Assembly: GCA_902775475.1 (NCBI GenBank)
Contig: CACYME010000034.1
Location: 20,434 to 84,433, forward strand
DNA: 64,000 nucleotides
DNA from: an uncultured Prevotellaceae bacterium
GTDB taxonomy: Bacteria; Bacteroidota; Bacteroidia; Bacteroidales; Bacteroidaceae
Reading direction: 5' to 3'
Under the pieces are notes generated by a model that did no database searches, was not told where the DNA came from, and saw only the letters and a program-made list of their open reading frames with translations. Below, in pieces: positions 17,901-27,464 of the stretch (the first letter of the stretch is position 1; every line of letters begins with the position of its first letter). The translations under genes were made by a program, and so were the position numbers.

Positions 17901-18516
17901 CCAGAACGGCGGCCAGGTGAACAGCACGCCCTACTTCTACGCCGAGCTGGCTGACAAGGACGGCATCAATGCGGCAGGCAGCGGCGTGGGCCACGACCTG
18001 GAGCTGGTCATCGACGGCGAACTGTCGATGACCTACAACCTGGACAGCTATTTCGCTTTCGACTTCGGCGACTACCGCAGCGGCTCGGTGGGCTACAGCC
18101 TGCCGCAGCTGGCACCGGGCGAGCACTCGCTCACCTTCCGGGCATGGGATGTGCTGAACAACTCGTCGGTGGCCGAGCTGAAGTTCAACGTGGTGAGCGG
18201 CCTGCGGCCCAGCTGCTTCAGCGTGGAGTGCACGCGCAATCCCGCCACCACCAGCACCTCGTTCGTCATCAACCACGACCGCACGGGCAGCCAGATGACC
18301 GTAGAGCTCGAAGTGTTTGACTCCTCGGGACGACTGCTCTGGCGGAAGTCGGAGACCGGCGTGCCCACCGACCAGACCTACACCCTCGACTGGGATCTGA
18401 CCACCAGCAGCGGCAGTCGTCTGCAGACAGGCGTCTACCTCTATCGTGTGCTCATCAGCAGCGATGGCAGCAAGAAGGCCTCGCAGGCGCAGAAACTCAT
18501 CATCCTGAAGAAATGA
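14944..18516 (+). CDS. porU: Type IX secretion sortase PorU, first copy
   Basis: Outer-surface cysteine protease of peptidase family C25 (gingipain type) that removes C-terminal signals from type IX cargo and helps attach cargo to the cell. 1190 residues, close to known PorU. Signal peptide in the first 35 residues; starts at 14944, 14953 or 14968 are all possible. Catalytic His690 in MDYCGHGSDY and Cys723 in WVTASCDIMPF are present, followed by GGAIAFFGTTRTVYTSDN. The C-terminus (SSGRLLWRKSETGVP, then TGVYLYRVLISS, ending LIILKK) looks like a sorting-domain fold. Overlaps the next gene by 4 nt (ATGA), so the two are translationally coupled. Confidence 0.93.
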   Translation: MRYMKRKKMKRVLLLLLLVCASMKMAAQDFVNLTAEEVRIDSVLPVCYHEFPLGTGYADSVYTVSIEYPEFIDMQPSDVERLQRAGYGQLPSMPVVEQFVGVSRRQGTLYVQFVPLVLRDGKYQKLVSYRLKVSAEEAVSEAPSRAAKASASSYAAHSVLSSGQWAKISVPQTGVFQLTESLVRQAGFSNINRVKVYGYGGELQPEVLATSYLSATDDLQEVPQCIVGGRHLFHAVGPVGWASAAATARTRNPYSDVGCYFLTESDGEPLTVDSSAFLSSFYPTTNDYHSLSETDDYAWYHSGRNLYESTPIPTDGYRSYELAAHTTSGTLSVVMTYNGPGEVSVELNDSVVGSVLCPKVSDENMKADTRTFNFTLDGVLRERNTVRLRQLSGEGTLRLDYLSLTMPTPAPAPDLEHGSFPSPSFVYRITNQDHHADEAADMIIIIPTTQKVRSQAERLKQLHEERDSLRVRIVPADELFNEFSSGTPDANAYRRYLKMLYDRAESEADMPRYLLLFGDGAWDNRMLTANWRTYSPDDFLLCYESENSFSATMSYVSDDYFGMLDDGEGGNLTKRDKVDVGVGRLTARTEEQAKVLVDKIVDYVANASAGDWQNTICFMGDDGNSNVHMRDVDAAAQQTQGAHPALNIKKYYWDAYERSSIATGNRYPDVERLVRQQMQSGALIMDYCGHGSDYCISHEQVLRIEDYAQHASSRLPLWVTASCDIMPFDSQEDNIGETAILNTRGGAIAFFGTTRTVYTSDNKNMNQAFLRHLLTISNGRSTTLGDAVRLSKNELRTYGEDVFDREHQELYPINKLHYTLLGDPAMRLAMPTLQLVIDSINDRPIASESVRIMAGEEVTVKGHVVSEQPFDGVVSLTVKDVESRVVCRLNNRASDNDTVFVFNDRPTTIYNGQDSLRSGRFSMKFVLPQDISYSDAPGQMIAYAVSSNKQLEAHGQTQAFTMGSGADVQNDGVGPSIFCYLNTSDFQNGGQVNSTPYFYAELADKDGINAAGSGVGHDLELVIDGELSMTYNLDSYFAFDFGDYRSGSVGYSLPQLAPGEHSLTFRAWDVLNNSSVAELKFNVVSGLRPSCFSVECTRNPATTSTSFVINHDRTGSQMTVELEVFDSSGRLLWRKSETGVPTDQTYTLDWDLTTSSGSRLQTGVYLYRVLISSDGSKKASQAQKLIILKK

Positions 18517-21500
18517 CGACAAGACGAATGGCACGAATCCTGCAGATGCTCCTCTTCCTGCTGCCTTTGACGGCCTTGGCTCAGCGGCAGCAGTTCAGCC
18601 TCGGTGCCGACGAGCTGAAGATTGACACCGTGGTACCGCTGTTCACCTACAGTCAGGAGCTGGGTGCCGGTTTTGCCGATTCCACCTACGAGGTGAACAT
18701 TGTCTATCCAGAATTTGCCCCCCTGAAGCGCCGCGAAGCCCGTCGTTACCGGAAATTGCTGGGCGAGTCGCTGCCCGAGACGCCCCAGGTGGATGTCTAT
18801 ACGGGTGTTTCGCGCCGCAAGGGCAGCCTCTATGCCTCGTTCATGCCCTTCGTCCGCCGTGATGGCAAGAACCTCAGACTGACTAACTTCGGGCTGGAAG
18901 TGACGGCGCATCCGCTGGCAGCTTCCTCGCGGCCAGCCACTGTGCCGCGTCGTGCGGTCATGACTGAAAAGTCGCGCCTCAGCGAGGGCACGTGGGTGAA
19001 AATCAGCGTCCCGGCATCGGGCATCTATCAGCTCTCCGACTCGCTGCTGCTGGCAGCAGGCTTCAGCCAGCCCGAGCGGGTCAGGGTCTATGGCTATGGC
19101 GGCGCTTTGCAGCCCGAGAAGCTCACCCCTGCCTATCTGGCCTCCACCGACGACCTGCCCGAAGTGCCGACGTGCATCGTGGGTGGACGTCGCCTGTTTC
19201 ATGCGCAAGGGCCGGTGAGCTGGGCATCTGAGACGGCTCAGCAGCGCCAGCTCAATTACTACGCTGACCAGGCCTGCTATTTCCTTTCCGACGCAGACGA
19301 CGGCCAGCCGCCCCTGCTGCTTGACAGCCTCGAGTTCGTGGCTGACTGCTATCCGCTGCCCGATGACTATCACTCGCTCTATGAGGTCGACGACTTTGCC
19401 TGGTATCATGGCGGTCGCAATCTCTATGACCACCGCCTCTTCGGCGCTGGCGTGGCCCGCAGCTATGCGTTGCCGTCGCATCAGAGCGACCGTGCCCTGC
19501 TCAGCATCACCATGAGCTATAATGCCTACTGCAATGCTACCGTCATGGTGGGCGACTCGGTGGTGGGGCAGATATTGATTGACGAGAAGACGACCAAGGG
19601 GAGCGGTCGCAAACAATACATGGACACCTACATGAAGGCAGCCGTCGACGTGTGGCAGTTCCCGCTGACACAGCTGACCGAGGACAGCGTCAGGGTGACC
19701 ATTCGCCAGCTGTCGGGCGGCAACATGCGGCTCGACAACATCGTGCTCACGTTCAGTGCCCCGCGGCCCCTTGCTGACTTCAGCCAGGCACCACAGCCCG
19801 TGATTGCAGGGCCGGTGGCACAGCAGAACCGCCATGCCGACAGCGCTGCCGACATGATTATCGTCATTCCGCCCTCTGACCTGTTGCGCGAGCAGGCCGA
19901 ACGGCTGGCACAGCTGCACCGCGACTACGACGGAATGCGTGTCCGCGTGGTGAGGGCCGACGAGCTCTACAATGAATTTTCCAGCGGCACCCCTGATGGC
20001 AATGCCTATCGCCGCTATCTGAAGATGCTCTACGACCGTGCCGAGAGCGAGGCCGACATGCCGCGCTTCCTGCTGCTCTTCGGCGATGGCGTCTTCGACA
20101 ACCGCATGCACATAAGCGAGTTCGCTTCGCTCCATCCCGATGACTTCCTGCTCTGCCACGAAAGCGAGAACTCGGTCAGCGAAACCGCCTGCTACGTCAG
20201 CGACGACTTCTTCTGCATGCTCGACGACGGCGAGGGCGCCGACATCATCAAGACCGACAAAAGCGATGTGGCCGTGGGCCGTCTGCCGGCGCGCACCGTG
20301 GAGCAGGCGAAGACGATGGTGGACAAAATTTACAGCTATCGCCTGGGCGAGCATGCCGGGGGCTGGCAGAACACCATCTGCCTGATGGGCGACGACGGCA
20401 ATGCCAACATGCACATGAACGATGCCGAGAGCGTGGCTGCCATCATCAGCCAGGGCTGGCCGTCGTATCATGTCAGGAAAGTCTACTGGGATGCCTACGA
20501 ACGGGTGGAGTCGGCACACGGCTATGCCTATCCCGACGTGGCGACGCTCATCCGCCGGCAGATGTACGACGGTGCCCTGCTCATGAACTACAGCGGACAT
20601 GGCGGACCCTATATGCTCTCGCACGAGTATGCCGTGGAGCTCGACGACTTCAAGGCTCCCACGACGCTGCGCCTGCCTGTGTGGTTCACCGCCTCGTGCG
20701 AGGTGGCCCCCTTCGACGGCTATATAGAGAACATCGGCGAGCAGGCCATGTTCAACCCCTGCGGCGGGGCCATCGCTTTCCTGGGCACTACGCGCACCGT
20801 TTATGCCATCCACAACCGCTCCATGAACAAGGCGTTCATGAACCATGTGCTTGAGGTGGCTGACGGCCAGCCCCATGCCATCGGTGAGGCCGTCCGCCTG
20901 TCGAAGAACGATCAGGTGCAGGGCACGAAGACCCAGCAGCAGGCAGGCATTAACAAGCTGCATTTCGCCCTGCTCGGCGATCCTGCCCTGCGGCTACCCG
21001 TTCCCACGCTGCGTGCCGTCATCGACAGCATCAATGGGGTGGGGGATGGTGCTATTGCCCAGCTGACGGCAGGCGATACGGCCATCGTGAAAGGACACAT
21101 TGAGGGACGGCCCGATTTCAGCGGCGTCGTGTCGCTCACCGTGAAAGACGTCGAGCAGACCATCACCTGCCGCAAGAATATCAATACGGGTGAAGAGGCC
21201 CCCAAGACCCCGCTGGTCTACAACGACCGCCCGACCACGCTTTTCGTGGGCAGTGACAGCGTACAGGCAGGGCAGTTCACCATCGCCATGGTGCTGCCCA
21301 AGGACATCAGCTATTCTGACGGTACGGGCCTGATGCTGGTTCACGCCTACAGCGACGACCGCAGTCTGTCGGCTCACGGGCGTTCGGAGCAGTTCGCCAT
21401 GAGAAGCGCGCCGACCTACGAGAGCGATGCCCTCGGCCCCGTCATCAAGGCATGGCTCGACCGTCCGGACTTTGCCAATGGCGATGTGGTCAGCGCCACG

Positions 21501-21944
21501 CCCCATCTGCATGCCGAGCTGACCGACGACGATGGCATCAACGCTTCCGAGGCTGGCATTGGCCATCATCTGGAGCTCGTCGTCGATGGCGAGATGCGCT
21601 ACACGTACAATCTGAACAGCTATTTCGAGTATGCTTTCGGCGACTTCCGTCATGGAACGCTCGACTTCACGCTGCCAGCACTGGCCAGTGGACACCATGA
21701 GCTGCTGGTGCGGGCCTGGGACGTGCTCAACAACTCGTCGGTGCTCACCCTCACGTTCGTGGTGACCGACACGGGGCATCTCACGGGCATCCTCTCCCCC
21801 CTCTCCTCATCCCCCTCCCTTCCACCCACCTACTTCGACCTGCAGGGACGTCGTCACACCACCGTCTCTGGCAGCCGTTCCTCGCTCGTGCTCTACCGCA
21901 CGGAACAAGGAAAAATGAAGAAAAAAGTGCTCAGGGGGCAATAA
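18513..21944 (+). CDS. PorU-like C25 family sortase, second tandem copy
   Basis: Paralogue of the gene before it, colinear over most of 1143 residues (shared SSGTPDGNAYRRYLKMLYDR, DVAVGRLPARTVEQA, NKLHFALLGDPALRLPVPTL). Signal peptide ends near LTALAQ. Catalytic residues are retained: His696 in MNYSGHGGPY and Cys729 in WFTASCEVAPF. It differs at the end: after the last shared Ig-like domain it has a Ser/Pro-rich linker and a short YFDLQGRRH...KVLRGQ tail where the first copy has a fuller sorting-like domain. It probably processes or attaches a different set of substrates or works with the first copy (inference). Confidence 0.88.
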   Translation: MTTRRMARILQMLLFLLPLTALAQRQQFSLGADELKIDTVVPLFTYSQELGAGFADSTYEVNIVYPEFAPLKRREARRYRKLLGESLPETPQVDVYTGVSRRKGSLYASFMPFVRRDGKNLRLTNFGLEVTAHPLAASSRPATVPRRAVMTEKSRLSEGTWVKISVPASGIYQLSDSLLLAAGFSQPERVRVYGYGGALQPEKLTPAYLASTDDLPEVPTCIVGGRRLFHAQGPVSWASETAQQRQLNYYADQACYFLSDADDGQPPLLLDSLEFVADCYPLPDDYHSLYEVDDFAWYHGGRNLYDHRLFGAGVARSYALPSHQSDRALLSITMSYNAYCNATVMVGDSVVGQILIDEKTTKGSGRKQYMDTYMKAAVDVWQFPLTQLTEDSVRVTIRQLSGGNMRLDNIVLTFSAPRPLADFSQAPQPVIAGPVAQQNRHADSAADMIIVIPPSDLLREQAERLAQLHRDYDGMRVRVVRADELYNEFSSGTPDGNAYRRYLKMLYDRAESEADMPRFLLLFGDGVFDNRMHISEFASLHPDDFLLCHESENSVSETACYVSDDFFCMLDDGEGADIIKTDKSDVAVGRLPARTVEQAKTMVDKIYSYRLGEHAGGWQNTICLMGDDGNANMHMNDAESVAAIISQGWPSYHVRKVYWDAYERVESAHGYAYPDVATLIRRQMYDGALLMNYSGHGGPYMLSHEYAVELDDFKAPTTLRLPVWFTASCEVAPFDGYIENIGEQAMFNPCGGAIAFLGTTRTVYAIHNRSMNKAFMNHVLEVADGQPHAIGEAVRLSKNDQVQGTKTQQQAGINKLHFALLGDPALRLPVPTLRAVIDSINGVGDGAIAQLTAGDTAIVKGHIEGRPDFSGVVSLTVKDVEQTITCRKNINTGEEAPKTPLVYNDRPTTLFVGSDSVQAGQFTIAMVLPKDISYSDGTGLMLVHAYSDDRSLSAHGRSEQFAMRSAPTYESDALGPVIKAWLDRPDFANGDVVSATPHLHAELTDDDGINASEAGIGHHLELVVDGEMRYTYNLNSYFEYAFGDFRHGTLDFTLPALASGHHELLVRAWDVLNNSSVLTLTFVVTDTGHLTGILSPLSSSPSLPPTYFDLQGRRHTTVSGSRSSLVLYRTEQGKMKKKVLRGQ

Positions 21945-21993
21945 TCGGCTATCCATCCTCGTTTTTTCTTAGTATGACCAAATAAGAGTAAGA

Positions 21994-23175
21994 ATGAAAT
22001 ACAAAGCTTTGACCACCGCGAAAGGGCTGGCAACAGCAATGCTGCTGGCCGTGATGCCGCTGTTCGCTTGGGCCGACGACTACAAGACCACTACCTTCAA
22101 CCCTGTGGAGTATGCTGTCATCTCGCAGACCATCGCCCCCGACGCTCGCGCTGCCGGTATGGGCGATGTGGGTGCCGCCACCGACCCCGACGTGAACTCG
22201 CAATACTGGAACCTGGCCAAGTACCCCTTCTGCATCAGCCGTGCCGGCGTGTCACTGAACTACACACCGTGGCTGCGCCAGCTGGTGAACGACATCGACA
22301 TGGCCTACGTGGCAGGCTATTATCGCATTGGCGACTATGGCGCCCTGTCGGGCTCGCTGCGCTACTTCTCGCTCGGCGAAGTCTTCACGGCTGACGAGAG
22401 CGACATGACCGTCAACCCCTATGAGATGTCGGTCGACGTGGCCTACTCACGCATGCTCAGCGAGACGTTCTCCATGGGCGTCGGTCTGCGATGGATCTAC
22501 AGCGACCTGCGCTACGACTACTCCGAGGACTCCAAGCCCGCCTCGGCCTTCGCCGCCGACATTGCCCTCTACTACAACAACTACATCATGATGGGGTCGC
22601 GCGAATGCCAGCTCGGCCTGGGTGCCACGCTGTCGAACATGGGTAGCAAAATCTCGTTCTATGGCGACGAGGAGAGCCAGTTCATCCCTGCCAACCTGCG
22701 CTTAGGTGCTTCGCTCATGGTTCCCGTCGACGAGTACAACCGCTTCACGCTGGCCGCCGATGCCAACAAGATACTCGTGCCCACCGTGCCCCGTCAGGGC
22801 GTTGACGAGTCGAACAGCGACTATCAGGACCGTGTGCGCCGCGAATACAGCGACATCAGCAGCATCAAGGGTATGTTCCAGAGCTTCAGCGATGCCCCCG
22901 GCGGCTTCAAGGAAGAGATGGAGGAGGTGCAGTGGAGCGTGGGTGCCGAATACGTCTACCACGACCAGTTCTCGCTCCGTGCTGGCTATCACCATGAGAG
23001 CCAGTCGAAGGGCAACCGCAAGTATTTCACCGTGGGTGGAGGCTTCCGTATGAGCGTTTTCTCACTCGACGTGGGCTATGTCATCTCCACCGCCCAGTCG
23101 AATCCCCTCGACCAGACGTTGCGCTTCTCGCTCTCCTTCGACATGGACGGCATCAAGGATTTGTTCAAAAAATGA
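21994..23175 (+). CDS. porV: Type IX secretion outer-membrane protein PorV
   Basis: Beta-barrel shuttle (also called LptO) that receives cargo from the translocon and delivers it to PorU. 393 residues with signal peptide ending LFAWADD. Diagnostic segments are APDARAAGMGDVGAATDPDVNSQYWN near the mature N-terminus, SLNYTPWLRQLVNDI and the C-terminal strands GYHHESQSKGNRKYFTVGGG and LRFSLSFDM. It lies 49 nt after the second PorU gene and overlaps ispF by 4 nt; porU-porV-ispF is also the order known in Porphyromonas gingivalis. Confidence 0.96.
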   Translation: MKYKALTTAKGLATAMLLAVMPLFAWADDYKTTTFNPVEYAVISQTIAPDARAAGMGDVGAATDPDVNSQYWNLAKYPFCISRAGVSLNYTPWLRQLVNDIDMAYVAGYYRIGDYGALSGSLRYFSLGEVFTADESDMTVNPYEMSVDVAYSRMLSETFSMGVGLRWIYSDLRYDYSEDSKPASAFAADIALYYNNYIMMGSRECQLGLGATLSNMGSKISFYGDEESQFIPANLRLGASLMVPVDEYNRFTLAADANKILVPTVPRQGVDESNSDYQDRVRREYSDISSIKGMFQSFSDAPGGFKEEMEEVQWSVGAEYVYHDQFSLRAGYHHESQSKGNRKYFTVGGGFRMSVFSLDVGYVISTAQSNPLDQTLRFSLSFDMDGIKDLFKK

Positions 23176-23678
23176 CAAGAATAGGATTTGGATACGACGT
23201 CCACCGCATTGTGGAAGGACGCGAATTGTGGATGGGTGGCATCTGTATTCCGTTTACACGCCCCTCCGTTAGTGAGGAGCCAGAGGTACATCTGGGACTG
23301 CTGGGCCACAGCGATGCCGACGTGCTCATCCACGCCATCTGCGACGCCCTGCTCGGCGCAGCCAATATGCGCGACATTGGCTATCACTTCCCCGACACCT
23401 CCGACGAGACCGAGGGCATGGACAGCAAAATCATCCTGAAGAAAACCATCGAGCTGATAGCCACCAAGGGCTATCGGCTGGGCAACATCGACGCCACCAT
23501 CTGTGCTGAGAAGCCCAAGATGAATCCTCACATTCCCCAGATGCAGCAGACGATGGCCGAGGTCATCGGCTGCGACCCCGACCAGATTTCCATCAAGGCC
23601 ACCACCACCGAGCGACTCGGATTCACAGGTCGGCAGGAGGGCATTGCTGCCTATGCCGTAGCACTCATCGAGGCATGA
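23172..23678 (+). CDS. ispF: 2-C-methyl-D-erythritol 2,4-cyclodiphosphate synthase
   Basis: Step of the MEP isoprenoid pathway that makes the cyclic diphosphate from CDP-ME 2-phosphate. 168 residues, a trimeric metal enzyme. Metal ligands Asp9 and His11 (GFGYDVHRI) and the histidine of GLLGHSDADVLIHAICDALLGA are present, as are the YHFPDTSDE loop and TTTERLGFTGRQEGIAAYAV at the C-terminus. Start overlaps the end of porV by 4 nt (ATGA), indicating coupling although the functions are unrelated. Confidence 0.97.
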   Translation: MTRIGFGYDVHRIVEGRELWMGGICIPFTRPSVSEEPEVHLGLLGHSDADVLIHAICDALLGAANMRDIGYHFPDTSDETEGMDSKIILKKTIELIATKGYRLGNIDATICAEKPKMNPHIPQMQQTMAEVIGCDPDQISIKATTTERLGFTGRQEGIAAYAVALIEA

Positions 23679-23751
23679 GGGCGTGCCAGGCTTTCGCCAC
23701 TTTCTTTAAGGGCGCACAGCCTGGAGGCGATTAGCTAAAAGCCACAGATAT

Positions 23752-26700
23752 ATGAAAAGAAAACTACTACTAATGACTTTACTTCTGCTCCTGATGATGA
23801 TTGGAGTCAGGGCACAAGACGAACATCTGAAACTACACTTCGACTTCAGCCAAGTGGCTGGGGCTAACGTAACTGATGTTGCTGGAGGCATCACGGCCAG
23901 GTTGCTGGGTGCGGCCAAGGTGGAGCAGGTGGGCCGCTACAGCGTGCTCAGTCTGGGCAATGCTTCGGGCTACCTGAACATGACCAACGCTGCCGGTGCC
24001 GTGGTGCGGTCGTTGGCCGACTTCACCGTGTCGGCCTGCTATCGTGTCGACGCTGCCGCCTCGCTGTCGGGCAACGGCTTTTTCCTTTGGGCTTTCTCCA
24101 CATCGACAGCATGCACGCAGACCGAAGGAAAATACATGGCCTATCGTCTGAACGCTCAGCGCATGGCCACATCAATAGGCGGCTGGGGCAGCGAAAGCGG
24201 TATCGAGACTGGCTCAGAATCGGCAAAGGGTAAGTGGATTCATGTACTCTATCGGCAGAAAGGCCAGCTGGGTGAACTGTTCATCGACGGCAATCGCGTG
24301 GGGCAGAATGCGGCCATGCCTGTACTGAGCACCACCTTCACCGCCACGCCCGCCAGTTGCTGGATAGGCCGGGCACCGTTCTCAGGTGACAGCTATCTGA
24401 GGCAGACACTGGTTGCCGACTTCCGCATCTACGACGTGGCTGTGACTGACGGGCAACTGGCTGAACTGGCTGCCGTGGCTACCGATATAGAACAGGAATA
24501 CAAATACGGACAGCCTGGCGACTTCACAGTCCTGCAGGCCAAGGTTGAAGAATGCAAGGCTTTCGTCGCTGGCGCTGCTTCGGCCTATGCGCCTAACGCC
24601 ATCGCCGAACTGCAAGACGAGATTATCGTTGCCGAGAAAGAAATAGCAGCCGCACGCGCCTCGCAGGCCCTGATTGACCAATACGTGGCCACGCTGACAC
24701 AGTTGCTGGCCAATGCCAAGGCCACCAGTGGATACCAGGCAAAGCGGGTCTTCGAAGTGACGGCCGACCACGGCTTCGTGCATCCTGGCGGCATCGTGTC
24801 GCAACAGGACATCGACCGCGCCAAGCAGCTGCTGGCCAGTGGCGACGAGCGCATCAAGCGGGCCTGGAACATCCTTTGTGCCAACGAATACTCAAATGCC
24901 AACGTAGCCACATGGCCCACTCCGACGGTCATTCGTGGTGGCGGTTCGGGCCAGAACTATATGAACTGTGCCCGAGGTGCCGCCATGGCCTACCAGAACG
25001 CCCTGCGCTGGAAGATTGGCGGCACTCGGGCCAATGCTGACGCTGCCGTGCGTATCATGATGCAGTGGGTACGCGAGTGCAACGGCCTGGGTGGCGACAC
25101 CAACATCTCGCTGGCTGCCGGCATCTATGGCTATGAGTGGGCCAATGCTGCCGAGCTGATGCGCGACTATGACGGTTGGAGTCGTGAGGACTTCGACGCC
25201 TTCCGCCAGTGGATCATTCGCGTGTTCTACAACCCCGCTATCGACTTCCTGCGCCGCCGCCACGATACATGGATGAACTGGCGCTATCCCAACATGGGCG
25301 AACGTCCCGGCCACTACTGGTCGAACTGGGGGCTGTGCAACGCGCTGTGCGTCATGTCTATCGGCATTCTGTGCGACGATGTCCACATGTACAACCAGGG
25401 CGTGTCGTTCTATAAGTACGACCATCAGGGCACCTTCCAGGCCGACCGCAGCCAGCTCAGCCAGATTGTTAACGACGGCTGCAATGAGTTCATCGGCAAC
25501 CTGGTGCCCATCGTATTGCCCGACGAGCGTGGCCCCCTGGGCTATCTCGGACAGATGCAGGAGAGCGGACGCGACCAGGGCCACGCCCTGATGGCACTCG
25601 GTCTGGCGCTCGACATCTGTCAGGTGGGCCTCACGCAGGGCGACGATCTCTTTGCCTACATGGACGACCGTATTGCTGCCGGACTGGAACACGTGGCGGC
25701 CCTCAATTTCGGTGGTGTGGCTGCTGCGTCGTTGCCCTGGAAAAACTACAATTATTCCGACTGCCGTGGCTACCTGGGGCAAGGCTGGCTCATGACAGGC
25801 CCCAACGAGGGCGGCAAGGGCGAATACCGCCCCTACTGGGACCGGGCCATCGGCTATTACGAGGGACTGCGTGGCGTGAAGCTTCTGTATGCCGAGAAGG
25901 CCAGCGCAGCCGTCTGCCCCGACGGCGGTGGCGGCAACTATAGTCAGAACTCCGGCGGCTTCGACCACGTGGGCTTCTCGACCCTCACCAGTTGGCGACC
26001 CGCCATCGACAAGGCACAGGCCATCACGCCCCTGCACGGCGACATTGTATATAAAGGTGTGACCTACCAGAACCAGACCAACCTGGGTGGCCTGAAGTAC
26101 AAATACGAGGTAGAGCCTTCGCGGGCCATTCCTGCCGACGGTGCCGACATCACGCTCATTCCCCAGCTGCCCGAAGGCACCGAGGACAGCGGACAATGGC
26201 AATGGAGCACGGGCGAGACTACCCGCCAGCTGACCGTGAAGGCCGACCGCAGCTACATCTACCGCGTCACCTATACCGCCCAGAACGGCACCCGGAGCCA
26301 GCAGGCCTTCGCCATCGCCGTGAGCGGTGACGCCGCACCCGACCCGATGACCAACGAAATCACCATCGGCGGAACCATCTATCAGGACACCGTGCAGAGC
26401 GTGCTCAGTGGCAGCAGTGTCATCCTCTATGCCGGACCGACGACGGGCTGGACGAATGACTACCTCTGGGACAACGGGCAGACGACGAGCGTGATTACCA
26501 TCCCCGTGCTGACCACCAGCCGCACCTACACCTGCCAGTATGCCAACCAGAGCGGAGCCGTGAGCGAGAGCCGCTTCCACCTGAACGTGGTGCCTGCCAT
26601 CCAGCTCATCAACGGTGCAACGACCGACGAGGCAACCCTGCTGCCTGGCTGCAAGGCCAAGCTGCAACTGGCCATTCCCACCTTTGCCAACGCCACCGAT

Positions 26701-27420
26701 GTCGTCTGGGAGGATGGCACCACGGGAACCACCCGGACAGTGACCATATCCGACAGCGACACAGATGTTTCGGCCTCCTACCAAGGCATGGACTATCGTT
26801 TCCATCTGCATCCGATGGGTGGTGGGCAGTATCCCATTGATGCCACCTCGCTTATCGTCAATCCCGACTTCGCCACCATCGACGGTACGGGCTGGACCAT
26901 GACCGGCATGTGGGGCAACCAGCGCTACAACGGAGCTGTTGAGGTGTGGCACTCCACTAATTTCCACTTCACGCAAACCGTCAGCGGACTACCCAATGGC
27001 AGCTATACCGTGACCTGCCAGATGGCCAATGGCGAGGGCAGCAACACGGGCTATCTCTATGCCACGTCGGGCAGCAACACCGTGAAGGCCACGGTGAGGC
27101 AGAGCTGCGCAGGCAGCGACTTCGACGCCCAGCGCGACAAGATGGGCGCCAATGCTAACTACGGACGACTCAAGGTCGACATCGACGTGACCGACGGCTC
27201 GCTCACCCTCGGCATCCGTGAGCCGTCTTCTGGCAACACCTGGCTTGTGTGGGACAACTTCACGCTCACCTATCACGGTCCGAGTGCTTCTGGAATCTAC
27301 GACATGGAAACAGGGCTCTCGCCTGCCGACGGGCTCATCTACGACATGCAAGGGCGGTCATTGTCCGAGGCTCCGCAGAAAGGCATCTATTTCAGAAACG
27401 GAAAGAAGTACGTCAGATGA
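23752..27420 (+). CDS. Secreted multidomain protein with LamG and alginate-lyase-like domains
   Basis: Predicted extracellular polysaccharide-active protein; substrate unknown. 1222 residues: signal peptide (1-21, cut near VRAQ), a LamG/concanavalin-like domain (about 25-245: KLHFDFSQVAG...DFRIYDVAV), a helical linker (250-325), an (alpha/alpha) toroid resembling alginate lyase family domains (about 330-740: VHPGGIVSQQDIDRAKQLL, RWKIGGTRANADAAVRIMMQ, WMNWRYPNMGERPGHYWSNW, SGRDQGHALMALGLALDI), Ig-like domains (about 770-1030), a jelly-roll binding module (about 1040-1190: NGSYTVTCQMANGEG) and a short tail LIYDMQGRSLSEAPQKGIYF that resembles a sorting tail. It follows the T9SS locus and ends at a strong terminator. 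Confidence 0.7.
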   Translation: MKRKLLLMTLLLLLMMIGVRAQDEHLKLHFDFSQVAGANVTDVAGGITARLLGAAKVEQVGRYSVLSLGNASGYLNMTNAAGAVVRSLADFTVSACYRVDAAASLSGNGFFLWAFSTSTACTQTEGKYMAYRLNAQRMATSIGGWGSESGIETGSESAKGKWIHVLYRQKGQLGELFIDGNRVGQNAAMPVLSTTFTATPASCWIGRAPFSGDSYLRQTLVADFRIYDVAVTDGQLAELAAVATDIEQEYKYGQPGDFTVLQAKVEECKAFVAGAASAYAPNAIAELQDEIIVAEKEIAAARASQALIDQYVATLTQLLANAKATSGYQAKRVFEVTADHGFVHPGGIVSQQDIDRAKQLLASGDERIKRAWNILCANEYSNANVATWPTPTVIRGGGSGQNYMNCARGAAMAYQNALRWKIGGTRANADAAVRIMMQWVRECNGLGGDTNISLAAGIYGYEWANAAELMRDYDGWSREDFDAFRQWIIRVFYNPAIDFLRRRHDTWMNWRYPNMGERPGHYWSNWGLCNALCVMSIGILCDDVHMYNQGVSFYKYDHQGTFQADRSQLSQIVNDGCNEFIGNLVPIVLPDERGPLGYLGQMQESGRDQGHALMALGLALDICQVGLTQGDDLFAYMDDRIAAGLEHVAALNFGGVAAASLPWKNYNYSDCRGYLGQGWLMTGPNEGGKGEYRPYWDRAIGYYEGLRGVKLLYAEKASAAVCPDGGGGNYSQNSGGFDHVGFSTLTSWRPAIDKAQAITPLHGDIVYKGVTYQNQTNLGGLKYKYEVEPSRAIPADGADITLIPQLPEGTEDSGQWQWSTGETTRQLTVKADRSYIYRVTYTAQNGTRSQQAFAIAVSGDAAPDPMTNEITIGGTIYQDTVQSVLSGSSVILYAGPTTGWTNDYLWDNGQTTSVITIPVLTTSRTYTCQYANQSGAVSESRFHLNVVPAIQLINGATTDEATLLPGCKAKLQLAIPTFANATDVVWEDGTTGTTRTVTISDSDTDVSASYQGMDYRFHLHPMGGGQYPIDATSLIVNPDFATIDGTGWTMTGMWGNQRYNGAVEVWHSTNFHFTQTVSGLPNGSYTVTCQMANGEGSNTGYLYATSGSNTVKATVRQSCAGSDFDAQRDKMGANANYGRLKVDIDVTDGSLTLGIREPSSGNTWLVWDNFTLTYHGPSASGIYDMETGLSPADGLIYDMQGRSLSEAPQKGIYFRNGKKYVR

Positions 27421-27464
27421 AGAGCCTCAAGCCCATTTGTGGCTTCAATGCCATGCGCACAAAG

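Noticed and set aside
15982-21779. Very long minus-strand open frames antisense to the PorU genes
   Set aside because: His/Val/Ala-rich low-complexity translations with no family features; they arise from GC-biased third positions of the PorU genes.
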